A DNA stretch of 64,000 bases, from assembly GCA_018343915.1 (NCBI GenBank), contig JABRWF010000003.1, positions 2,852,001-2,916,000 on the forward strand, read 5' to 3'. The notes under the pieces are model-generated. The model ran no database searches. It was not told the DNA's origin and saw nothing but the letters and a program-made list of their open reading frames with translations. This DNA comes from Agroathelia rolfsii (lineage: Eukaryota > Basidiomycota > Agaricomycetes > Amylocorticiales > Amylocorticiaceae). Positions within the stretch are counted from its first letter, which is position 1, and the number at the start of each line of letters is the position of its first letter. A program made the translations under genes and the position numbers. Of the stretch, positions 46,852-58,200 are shown piece after piece.

Positions 46852-49313
46852 ATGGCAAAAAAACCCAAAGGCAAAGCCCGAGCCGAAAATGCTCAGCCCA
46901 AACCAACTGTTCAACGGCACATAACTACAGTCGAAGAAGTACCCGAAGAAGATGAGAGTCGCCATGTTGTCTTTGATCCTGCAGTTGGTGAGTTCGCCGT
47001 CTATCGAAATAAGCCTGAAAATTTAGATTTCATCAGGTGCTCCTCCCGATGAATCTCAGTCCTATGATGACGAGGGCTTGGACGCATGGGGCCCTCCAGG
47101 GGGACAAGTTGCAAGTGAAATGTCAGGTCACTCGGCTCAGGAGAGTCAGGGGACAGATGTTTCACCTAACGCGCAGGGTGAATGGCCCGGCTCCCCCACT
47201 TCTCCCGCTGGCTTCGCTTCCGCTCGTTCCTCCTTTACCAAATGGCAGCAAGTTGCCGATAACTCGTCACAGAGGTGGTCATCCGGGTCTCGCACGAATA
47301 GTCAGGCAAACATCCAGAGCTCCCGGAACTCCAGTGCACAGCAAACCCAAAGACAATCCATGGAGCCCGCTCCAGTAACTTATGCCGTTGGCCCTGATCA
47401 ACCTCGGCCCATGATCAGCGCTGCTGCCATTGCTGGTGGGAAGAGCAAGCACACTATTAATGGAAAAGAAGATACTGGATGGGGCATTTCTCCTAGGGAG
47501 TCTGTTCTGCTCGATCATGGCACAGGCTGGCGAAACCAGCCGGGCAAAACCCAACTCCCTCCACCGCGCAAAGGAGACCCGGCATGGATGAAGTGGGGTC
47601 GGGATACTCGCGGTGTACCCTTAGCCAACTATGCCCCTTCGCGTGCTCCTCCTGCCCCACCTACATTATCTAGCGGATCTCACCAGCAACAGTTGTCCAA
47701 TCGTCTCAATGATATACTTCAACCGCTCGGGCAGCCCCAACAACCACGCCACGCTAATACAATGCCTGCACGAGGCTCACGAGCCCAGCCGGGGTGGCCA
47801 TCGAACTCGACTGACGGATGGCATAGATCGAGAAGAAGTAGCCGATCCGTGAGAAAGGAAGAAACCTGGGGTGGGGATGAACGGGGTGCTCCGGCTGATA
47901 GTGGTTGGGGACGCTCTAGTAGAAGTGGGACAAGAAAGCACCAGGATGATTGGGATGAAGACAACGAATGGGAGGTGTACGAGGATGCCGTATGGGAGGC
48001 TGGACAGGGCAATGGGGTCGATGAATGGGGTCAAGCTGCTGGCAGTGGTGGTGGTGATGGCTGGGGGAACCAGGGCGGCGATGACTGGGACAATGAAAAC
48101 GCAGATGACTGGGGAGGTGACGGAGGTGATGGATGGAACGACGGTGGTGGAAACGAATGGGCTGGCGGTAATGGCTGGGGGAAACCGGCTAAATCTGACA
48201 AGTCAGCCAAAGGCACAGGAGGGAAGCGAGGCAATGGTCAAGATGCATGGGCTACGCCGATTTCTCAGGGGTGGGATCAGGTGGATGAGTGGGGTACCAG
48301 CGATCCTCGACGCTCCCGAACATCCAAAACAAGATCGGCATCACAAGATCCTCCTCCATTGAGCGCCGCAACACCAGGAGCGTCATATCCCCTCCCGTCA
48401 AAGACCATGGCATATGCTATGAGAGGCGAGAAATACACAAAGATTCATGACTACGTTATGCCGCGAAAGCCCATGGGTGATTACGCAAATGTCAACTTTA
48501 ATGAGTCGTATGGTGCTGCGCTGAAGGATCTTGAACGCGCCCTTTATTCTCGATCTAGACCAGCCAAAGAGCGGATTCACTGGGCTTTCTCTCCTGATAA
48601 GGATGAACGTGTCGCTTCTTTGCTGGCTTGGATACAGCTAGTCTCTGTCGGACTTGGTAGTTTTGGCGTGAGTTTTTGTTTTTCAATTACTTTTGCAAAG
48701 CTCGAGTGTTGACTTTTTTTTGAAGCTTCATAAATTCCTGCAAACTCGAGAACGCGGGGCTCTCGTTTCTAACGCTGACTACGTACAACCCGGTAAACCT
48801 GATGAACCAACATTCGACTGGTTAACTTTTGACCAGCTTCAACCAACCATGGATAAGGTCATGCAAGAATCTGTCGCAACATATAACCCTGCCCTTCATG
48901 TTATTGTATTCGTTGTATTGCCATCGAAAACAAAGAATAGCATTGCGGTGTGGAGGCGAAAAATAATTGTTCCATACAACTTACGAACCGCCTATGTCGC
49001 TGAAATCAAGCAGGCTGTGAAATTGTTGAAGAAGGATTACGTTTGCATGGTTGAAGAGTAAGCCCGTGAATTTTGTCTCTTAAACTCTTGTGGTTTGCTT
49101 ATTCATATTTGATGCAGATTACCAGGCAAGGAGCCACCTGTTCCAGTCCCTCCACCGCCCGTAGAGCCTGAACCATCCCAATCACCTATCCGTCCTGAGA
49201 AGCGACGCCTATTGAGCAAACTTTCCATCAATACTCCACCACCAGTAACAACAATTCCTGATGAAAAGGCCCCTGTAAAGAAGAAGAAAAAGAAGTGGTG
49301 GCGTTTCTGGTGA
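46852..49313 (+). CDS. CcmS-related domain protein with Trp/Gly/Asp-rich repeats
   Basis: Four exons (46852..46987, 47037..48667, 48726..49057, 49118..49313) give 764 residues. A basic N-terminus (MAKKPKGKARAENAQPKP) leads to a Ser/Pro/Gln-rich region. Then, at about residues 350-480, there is a Trp/Gly/Asp-rich stretch (EWGQAAG, DGWGNQGGDDWDNEN, DDWGGDGGDGWNDGG). A folded C-terminal domain follows (HDYVMPRKPMGDYANVNFNE, RERGALVSNADYVQPGKP, FDWLTFDQLQPTMDKVMQES, VWRRKIIVPYNLRTAY). It ends in a Pro-rich and poly-Lys tail (KKKKKKWWRFW). I associate the C-terminal domain with the mushroom-fungus family named after CcmS; that name is from memory and the function is unknown. The Trp-rich region is unlikely to be ordered. 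Confidence 0.7.
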
Positions 49314-49873
49314 TTTTTCATTATTTGTGCGTGTTATGTGTCCTCGTGCTTTCATTGTCAGCTATCTGCTATCTTTTAGTTTTCTTGCATCATGTTTTTC
49401 AATTGCTGTATGGATGCTCAACAATCCCTTAGACTCTTTGATACCTTTTACGTCTTACGATTTGACTACCCTTTTAGTTTACTCACTCATGATTACGAAT
49501 ACCCATATCACTTTACGGACGCAATGTCATTAGGAAGATAATCCTGTACTACCTTTAACGCTTACAGTAATGTTCTTGATTGCCAGACAGAAAGGGCTGG
49601 ACTGATTGTTAATCCTGAAGTATATAATACATCCATCGAGTATGAAAATCAAGAATACAGCAGGTGTTAAATGTTGATCAGTCAATCATTGGATAGATTT
49701 AACTATGGTGCTAATATAAGCGCCAATGAGATGGATGAATTGCAGGTCACTGATTCCATTGGAGTCAGAGTCATGAAGTACATGAATCACGACGAAGACA
49801 AATGGCGATTAACCAATATCGATCAATGCCAACTAACGTTAATCAACTATCAATCATTACTTGATTTTGTTTC

Positions 49874-50678
49874 CTAACCGTGTATCAGTGTTTTAGTGAA
49901 TCTATAAGATAAAAGCGTGACATTGATACTGACAGGTGAAACCTTAGCCAATCGCTGTAACTCGAGAGCGGTAGATCTCAGACGATCGACAAGAGTTGTG
50001 TGGCGCCCAGAACCTTGTTCAAGGTCGATTTCGTGAATATATTGGGCAATGTCAGCAATTGATGTGCCTATATGTCGCATCTGAGATACCCCAGACGCAA
50101 TCCTAAACGTTCTATGTCAGGTGCAAGTAGCCAGTAAATCACTCTTGAGAAACACACCTAGCTTGACCATCCTCAATTTTCTTGAAATCCCCCCGCAGGG
50201 CACTATGGGCTAGGTTCTGGGCACGTTCTTTACGATCGAAGTCGGCACGAAGTGCTTTGGCTTCTGTATGAGTTTCAAATGCCAGTCCCCGTATTCTAAG
50301 TTGCTCCGCTTTCCTCTCGGATGAGGCCAGAATAGCTGTCCTTAAATTTTCCTGTAGCCTAATATTTGCCGAATCTAGACGCGAGATTTCACGGTTCAGA
50401 GTCGCAATTTTGCGGCGCATGAGAAGATACGGAGCAAACGTTATAGAACCGAGGAGTAAGCTGAGCACCGCAACATGCGTTATCGCGGGGTAGGTGCTAA
50501 TAGTTCGTTGCTGCTTGGTATTTTCTATCAGCTGAATACCAAGGGGATTAGAACTAATATCGTCGTCTAAGTCCTGTTGGGTCTGAGGACTGCTACATGT
50601 GCATTCATGACATCCTACTGCGCCGGCCAGTTCAGAACCTGAGTTTGGTAGGGCTGGTGCCTGAGGTGCCTTTGACAT
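49874..50678 (-). CDS. Small single-pass membrane protein with coiled coil, unrecognised
   Basis: Two exons (50678..50158 and 50102..49874) give about 249 residues. A Cys-containing N-terminus (GCHECTCSS) is followed by one hydrophobic segment (THVAVLSLLLGSITFAPYLL, about residues 67-86) with a positive flank (MRRK). A long heptad-like coiled coil runs from RKIATLNREISRLDSANIRL to about residue 170 and on into the second exon (DLEQGSGRHTTLVDRLRSTA). I recognise no family. Topology is probably N-out or N-lumenal with a cytosolic coiled coil, by the positive-inside rule. The C-terminal 20 residues may belong to a retained intron, since a GTCAGT donor occurs near 49937. Confidence 0.55.
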
Positions 50679-50990
50679 GGGAGCAAGATTGAATTTCCTG
50701 TCTTAAAGAGAGTCGCAGATTTGAAGCGTCTGGTCTGCAATATGAAGACTCGGATAATATATCGGTCTATGATTAGTATGCAGTGATACTGACGGTCACA
50801 GTGCTAACAGTCTCGGAGTGACTGCTGACGTCGACTGCAGGCAAAGTCCACGTGCCAATAGTGCTTACGTCATCCAAATGACTTTAGCTTGAAATTGTCT
50901 TTTCTGTTGTCTAAATCTGAATCTAAATGATATACACCTTTCATCTGGGTTCTCCTTACGAAAATATCAAACACAAGATGAAGTATTACA

Positions 50991-51493
50991 CTAGTAGTGA
51001 CAAATGGGTTTACGCCGACTTGCTCGGTCTTTGGGTCGGTTCTTGGCGTAGCTAGTAGAAGTTATTAATCTTGCCAAAAAGATCTCTGTCAAAATTAGTT
51101 GTTCTGTGGCTTCGCTACCGTCGTGATCCGATTCAAGTGAGTACAGCGAGCGTCGGAGTCCGCCTACTACCGTCGTAATGCCACTAGCACTAGCATATTC
51201 CGAGTTGTGCCCAAGCGCCCTCAACACAGGCTGAGGCACTAAGCAAAGTTCAAAAAACGCATATATTCCTTACCCTCAAGAGCGGTAGGTAATTTAGTCC
51301 AAAAGGGTGCAGCGGGTTTCGGGGTCTGCTTATGAGAGATTAAAATCCGTGCTATGTGGCTTCTTCTATGAGATACAATTGTGCATATACTCAGCCCGCG
51401 CCGGCGGATTTTTCTTTTTCTTGCACGTCTTACTGGCACCGTCAATTCAAAACCACGGTTAGCTATGAAATTCGGATATACTACTCGCAACAA
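50991..51493 (-). other. Possible degenerate or incomplete small gene
   Basis: Two open segments (51493..51274 and 51238..50991) join in phase through a GTAAGG...TTAG intron of 35 nt to give about 155 codons. Parts read like protein (PAAPFWTKLPTALE, GLRRSLYSLESDHDGSEATE). No ATG opens the frame and no upstream exon was found. I recognise no family. It may be a gene remnant or chance. The rest of the 50,679-52,000 intergenic region shows nothing else. Confidence 0.2.
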
Positions 51494-52000
51494 AACATAG
51501 TATTGAAGGCACTTTCATGAGCCGACAATGTGCCCAACAGGCACGGCCTCAGCCTTGACTACTAAAGATAGATTAATGTCGGTTGAAAAAAAATCGTCTT
51601 ATTTCTGTTACCGGGTACAGTACATACAGTTCGATTTCTTGCCTATCAACCGAGGTAGCCCCGGTCTTCATCACGAAGATAACCGAACGATTCATGGCAC
51701 TGCCGCAAAATTGTGGTTGTAATGATTGTCATTTTTTGATTGATTGTCAGAGTTAAAGCTTGTATGCCGAGGGCAGAACGAATGTTTCGGCACCGGTCTT
51801 GATTGATGCATGCACAAGTATGTGCATACACAAATGGAAAATATATAACTCGCTTAAAGTACAATGATGCTGACTGGCGATATCATATGTAATATCTCAT
51901 GTACTTTTACATTGCCAGGCTAGGATAGCTTGCATAAGTTCACAAAATCGTTATATCGGGTGTGCGTTAGTCATGAGTCATCATCATATCGGGTTATCGA

Positions 52001-54056
52001 TCAGGAGTCCTCCAGGTCATTGCTTATCAGAGCCATCGCCTTAAGCGAGCGGGGAGCTATGTCCACTTCGAATGGTACAGGATGGCTGGGATAACGAAGA
52101 AAAAAGGGAATTAGCCAACATGCTATCTTCAAACACGTGCTGATGAAAATGGGGTCTTCACCTGACAGATCCGGCTGTTTTCGCACGTACAGGTTCGATT
52201 GTTACACCATCAACGACTTTTTTCTTGATATCAAACACCGCAAGGGACATAGCACACGTCATGAATAATGATGCCGCTGCCAGTTCTTTTCCTGGGCAAA
52301 TTCTGTGGGAAAATTAATGAATATAATGATTTGGTGAGACCTATCTTCACATGCCTTCTCCCAAAACCGAAACAAATTTCGCCGGGATCCAGTTCAGGAG
52401 AGGGTCCCAAGAAGCGTTCGGGGTTGAATTTTTCTGGATTCTTGTATCTTCTTGCATCTTTGAGCATATGGCTACAGGTAGTGTTGATAAGCCGTGTTAT
52501 GTTATACAGAGATCATTGCAGCTGCTTACTCTATATTAGTAATGATAATCGAATCCTTCGGGATGAAGTAGCCGTCATGAATGTCATCTTCACTGGAACG
52601 ATGAGGAAAGGCTAATTTTCTTTGTAGTTACCGCAGGATAACTCTGACAAAAGACGCTCACAAATGGGGGTGACAACATTCCACCTCAAAACTTCCTTTA
52701 CTAGGGCGTTCGTGTATGGAAGGCTATTTCTATCAGAAAAAGAGGGTAGTCTATCAGACCCAACGACGCGATCAATTTCCTCCTGTGCCTTCCTCATCAC
52801 GTCTGGATAGAGGAGCATCGCCAAGAAGAAACTGTATCGTGAAGACACCGTCTTCGGACGGGTTAATGAGCCTAAGCGCTTGTTTTTCTTTTGTGGTGGA
52901 TGTGGCTACTTACCGTATCCGAACCTCCTCCATAAATTGATGCCGCCGACCATTTGATTATGTGCTCGGTTTGGGGTTCGACCTCACCTTCTGACAAAAG
53001 GGTGGATGTAAATGAATGAGATGCTGTGCCATTGGCCTGAAGCAGGGTCGAGTGGTTAATTGTTATCAGAGCAAAGGCACCAGCAAAAAATGGAGCCCAC
53101 CATTTGCTTCTTGACATAATTAAAGGGTGAATTTACGAAATTATTCAGGTTGGTTGCCCAGTCCTTTGCAATAGCCTTGAATCTAGTTCCAGGGACCCAG
53201 TTGGGTAGTTTGGCCACTGGAACGCTGTTTCAATGACTCCAAACACTGCGGTGCATATATGATCAACATACAGAGGGGGAAAATATCGACCATCCATGCG
53301 CCCGGAATGGTGCAAAGAATGAAATTGTCAATAGCTCGGGTCGACAGTTGAATGAAGGGATCGCTGTTGCCCTTGACTGAATAACCATAGGCAATTTTCA
53401 AAATAACGGCGGTAGTTGCACTAAATTTGGTTAGTTAGCTTCGAAGTAAACTAGGTCGATGCGGAGCAAAAGTACTGACTATTTGATATGATCGCGCAAA
53501 TTCTGGGGATCAGTCAAGACTTGCTTCAAGAAACGATGTGATTCCTGTTCTTCCATGGGCAGGAACCGCCGAAGGTTTGCAGGCGTTCCAAATAACTGAT
53601 GGAAATGCTTGCGGTGCTGCTTGAGACGTTCGGGGTCCCTCACAAAAGGCAAGATATCTTTCCATCCGACAAGTTCGCCGCCCATCGTTAGAACAGGCCG
53701 ATCAGCATATATGACACCCTTCTGATTGATCATAGAACGTGCGACATCATATGAATTTATGATTATAATCCGTTGATTCATTGCAGTAATAGATACAATG
53801 TCACCTGAAGTTAAATATGCATAAGCATCGAGGCAGCAGGTCGTTTCTGAATATGTTTACCCCATTTTTGACCCCATTTCATATATGTTTCCCATTCATG
53901 ACTTGTGGGCAGGTCAAAGACATTTCCGAGGATGGGAAGGCCTCTAGGGCCTGGTGGTAACGGGGCAGGATTTTTTCTTTTCGAGAATAACTTTGTTAAG
54001 ACATAAAGACATGAGCCGAGGGCAGCAAGACCCAACGGTGAGACATTAGTGAGCAT
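52001..54056 (-). CDS. Cytochrome P450 monooxygenase
   Basis: Ten exons, all in phase (54056..53861, 53804..53480, 53420..53272, 53216..53101, 53036..52914, 52851..52662, 52611..52530, 52471..52355, 52302..52162, 52085..52001), give 507 residues. An N-terminal membrane anchor (GLAALGSCLYVLTKLF) precedes the Pro-rich hinge PAPLPPGPRGLPILGN. The I-helix has GGGSDTT, the K-helix ExxR in KEVLRW, the PERF-type motif FNPERFLGP and the heme loop FGFGRRICPGKELA with Cys at about residue 435. This is the common fungal family of secondary-metabolism or xenobiotic P450s (O-methylsterigmatocystin oxidoreductase-like); the substrate is unknown. The intron splitting the heme loop has a GC-AG border. No reductase or biosynthetic cluster is next to it. 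Confidence 0.92.
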
Positions 54057-55207
54057 TTTACAAGGGGAACGAAAGGGGAAGGGATGGATGAAAACCTCGG
54101 GCGAGGGCCTGAGAGATGGCTTTGTAGGTCATCGAGTATTAAATATGCACTATTTAACATGGCCAGTGCTATTGCATCCATCTCTTTCAGTGCGGTTTTA
54201 CCGCGAAAGCCCCAGCGCCGCTCCAAGTGGTGCCGGAGTGTTGACAAGTTAGACGTGACAGCTCTTTGAGAAATGCGTAAATAGATCACCGATCTGTCCG
54301 GAACGATGCTCTGGGCCATGCAGATAAATGAGGCATCATTCGAGTCATGACACCCGGTCTCAATCGACAGCGAGGATTCCGATAGCGCGATTTGGGAACC
54401 ATTCAACATAGTTAGACATTTGGGGCAATACCAACTTTAGCCCAGTGATTCAAAGAGACGGTATCGATAAGCCTGGGCTCGAAAGAAATAAGACACTAAA
54501 CCGGGTTTAGTACATCACTTCAGGTCCGCTCAACCTGAATAAAACGATCCGAGTGATGTAGCCAAGTGAGCCCTAACGGGACGTGACTTTTCGACTTGCA
54601 TAGTAGCCAAGCAGCCAGTAAGGAAGGGACAAATGAGAGAACACGAGGCTGAGCTTGGGAGCTGGCCCTACACATGACCTGCATGGTTAATTCCAGTGGA
54701 ATAGAAGAATACCAGTACTCGGACCGTCATAGAGCCACTGACATACTAGTGACCTTGTTTAGCTTGTTCATACTATATCGATCTGTTATCAGCGGAAAAT
54801 CATATGACCTCCAACACGCATGAACAGAATGGGTTGGAATTTGAGGGTGATGTTATTGCTATAATACTACTAGTGGATAAGCAAGCAAGAAATCGCGGTG
54901 GCAGGTCCAAGTTCCATGTAAATACGATCATGATGGATCCGGAGCACTAGCCGGAGAGGGTCCGGCTGCAAGATCCAGCCATGCAAGGTCTGTCACGTGC
55001 CATCGAGCTTCTTCGCAACGTCCCCTTACCTGCAGGTTAACGCAAGGCAAGAGCACCAACTATTAACTAACATATGTTTTGTTAATTTCGTAACTCTCCA
55101 ATTCATCAGAAAGATATCATGCACTAGAGCAACGCTAGCCCTCGAAATACCTGTTGTCCTGACCAGTCCTTCTGGCCGAAACACTACTTGCGTCAAACAC
55201 TAGAAAC
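54057..55207. other. Divergent intergenic region, P450 / GAR-domain gene
   Basis: 1.15 kb without a supported gene. An open frame on the minus strand at 53996-54409 overlaps the P450 first exon and looks like 5' leader. Both promoters must be here. Confidence 0.4.
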
Positions 55208-58200
55208 ATGTCCACTAGAACCTCTTCCTCAGAGCCAGCTAGTGGCTTGCCAGACATGTCCGAGCATCTGGCAATGCTCGCCCAGGCTGTCTCTGATATG
55301 ACTGTCTCATCCTTCGATTCCGTCGAGAGTCTGGAGATGCCGCCGGACGGAGATGATGGGGCCAGTGTTCTTGAATCCCATGAAGTCATCGAATTACAGA
55401 GTTTCATTGAGAGAAAGGCATGGATCGACGAGAAAATTCACGTGCGTCTGTCCCCAACATACTCTCCTTGCATTTCACCCATGGTATGTCTAGTTTCTGG
55501 AGCAATTGCCTACGATAGAGGTTTTCGTGGGCGTAGAAGCACTCTCATCCTCAGCATTAGAGATTCCGGGTCTTCCCAGTCGTAAAGAATATAAATCTTG
55601 GCTAGAAGAGCATGACAGAATCGAGCGAGAGATAGAATCGGCCGATTCAACCGAATTGAAGAGATTGAGGGAATTCACGAAAGGTTGGCCAAGTTTTTCC
55701 TCTGTCCTTTTCCATGTGCATAATATATATTTGACAGCCACTTCCAAGAGGAACTTGTCTCCGGAAGACACAGATCTAATCGAACTTACATTAACAACGA
55801 TCAAGCAGGTTGACAAGCTACTGCATCTCTTGCGCGACCGTTCTGAACGTCTTGACCTCCTCGGTACTAGACTTACGTGGGAAGAGGCTCGAATCTCAGC
55901 CTGGACGGAGCACAACCAACTTTTACAAGATGCGGCTACCTTTTTAAATACCCGTGCGCGATGGTCTCAAAGCATTTACGACACCATACCAGTAATGGAG
56001 CCTAGTCCAACACCACGTACGTTAGTTAGGCGAGGATCAACCGCTTCATTAGCTTCCCTAGCTTCCATGGACTCTGTTTCTTCGCTTCCTGGATTATCAC
56101 GCGGTGCGAGATTCAAATTAGCTGAAGTTCTATCTCGTGACGCTGCAGTATTCGCCGGTCGTATCTCATCTCTCCACCACGTTAAGGTTTCTGGTGCTGG
56201 AAAGGCATTGGATAAGCTTATTGACGATAGCCGCAAGCCTGTTCCGGATGAATTACTCGACGAGCAAGACAAGCTAGAAGAGAAAGCCATTACGGATTTG
56301 GAAGATTTTGGCAAATTCATCATGGATGTAGTGACGCAGTGGAGAAAGTGTGTCGTTTTATTTCCCGCGCTCTTTATGGTGCCTCTGAAGAGTTATTAGG
56401 GCAGATGAAATCCACGCGGAGACTATGCACGATCAACATGCCGCTCAGAGAGTCTTGGATGAAATTGAAGAAGCTAGTTATCATCATCCTATTCTTCGTC
56501 AGGCCGTCACTTTTTCGAATCGTACCGAGACACTCGTAAAACGCCTACACCTGCGTGGAGACCCTGCTCGACCTGGCAGCGCCTTTCCCCAGCCCCAACA
56601 TCATCTATTTCCGGATCAGCAAGAAATCACAGAAGCCTTAATCCAAAAGCTATCGGCCGATATCTCCAGTACGACTATTTTAGCAAAACGCGCTAGCTCA
56701 AGGGCCCAAGAATATCGCAAAATAGCGGAGGGTATACGACACGTCGAGGGTCTTTGCAAGACCTGTGCCGATTTGCAGAGGCAACTGCAAGAAGTCAATA
56801 CTCAACTGTTACAAGGTTTCCCAAGTATCGATGCTGATGGCTCTCCACCGGACCTATCGACGGAAGAGTGCCTGTCTCCCACCAAGCACAGGGCCTTTCT
56901 CGATCGCTTTTCGGGTTTATCGACGGAGTTGCAACGAATCAATGCTGACGCCCACGCCTTGGCCCGTGACTCACGTATCAGCTTTCTTGTACTTGATCAT
57001 CCCAGCGTTGACGCAGACTTCAAGCTCGAGTCTCTACGAACAATGGGAGATCTCGAGACTCTTAATGCTGGTGTATACGAGACGCATTCTCAGATGATAT
57101 CCAATGTCGCTCGTCTTCAGTCGGCTCGCCAAATGTGGCATACCTTGCTAGTCAGTGATGAACAACTAGGAAGCCTCCAACAGGAAATCAATTCTAGTCT
57201 TGAGAAGGAGCGATGGACACAAAAAACATACACTACCACCTTGCCGCTTACCCCCGAAAGCCCTCGATCCATCATTACTCCCGATACGGTAATGGTTGCT
57301 CCCGGCGATGCAGCACAGCGCCTTCAGGATATCAATGCCCGTATCTCCGCTGGTGTCACAGAATCTCTTTTCAGTTCTTTTGGGGAGCCACTCCGACATA
57401 TTTTTGATCAACGCCTGACCGCGCTTCGAAATCTTGCACATACGATCGAACACATGCTACGATTGCTGATAGAAGTCCGCACCCAAACGGCTGTCATGCA
57501 GACGGTCCAGAGTGACGCTTTGGAGTTGGAAGTCCGAGTCGAGGATATGAAACTTCGTCTTGATAGTTTTTCGGAGGCGCTTCTGTCTGGTCAAGGGTCC
57601 GCAAAAACAGGAGAGGAAGACGAAAAGAACATGAACGCAGAAATTGCTTCAATCCAGGCGGCTGTTCAGCGCTTTATGAGCACGCTTCATATCCGCGTCC
57701 CTTTTTTGGCAGAGCCTAAGTCATCGCCATTAATTATTACATTCGACATTCAGGGGGTGAACGCTGCCGTGCGCACCGATTGCAATGCTCTTTCTATTAG
57801 TCTGGCCGGTTCCCTCGAGGGCCTCGATCAGAAAACCGCTTATCTCCGTCTTGCGCATCAAGCAGCTTCCGTGGACGCGACCATTGCAGGTGTAGCCCAG
57901 TGTTTGACCGACGCTAAGCAAGGTTACGCATCTCTCAAGGCTCAGTTGTCTAGCTCAAGGGACCATGATTGTCTGGGCACGTTGCAGTCCATGACTTCGG
58001 GTCTCACTCGTCTATTGCGCAACACTGATGCTATCGTCTTGCCTTTGCTCTCTTCGGCTCGACAGGGCGTCACTGGCATGGATGTCAGCTCCGGACCCAC
58101 AGAACACGATCACGTGATCCATGGACGCCGTCGTGCCCTCTCTGAAGCAGAACGCAAATACGACTCTTTCAAAACTCTCGTCGTGGTCCTCGAGACTGAT

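Noticed and set aside
52001..54056. P450 as part of a secondary-metabolite cluster
   Set aside because: Neighbours are a cytoskeletal-type protein and an unknown small protein; no synthase, transporter or regulator is adjacent.
53996..54409. 137-codon minus-strand frame over the P450 start
   Set aside because: It overlaps the P450 first exon in another frame and continues into the leader; no protein features.
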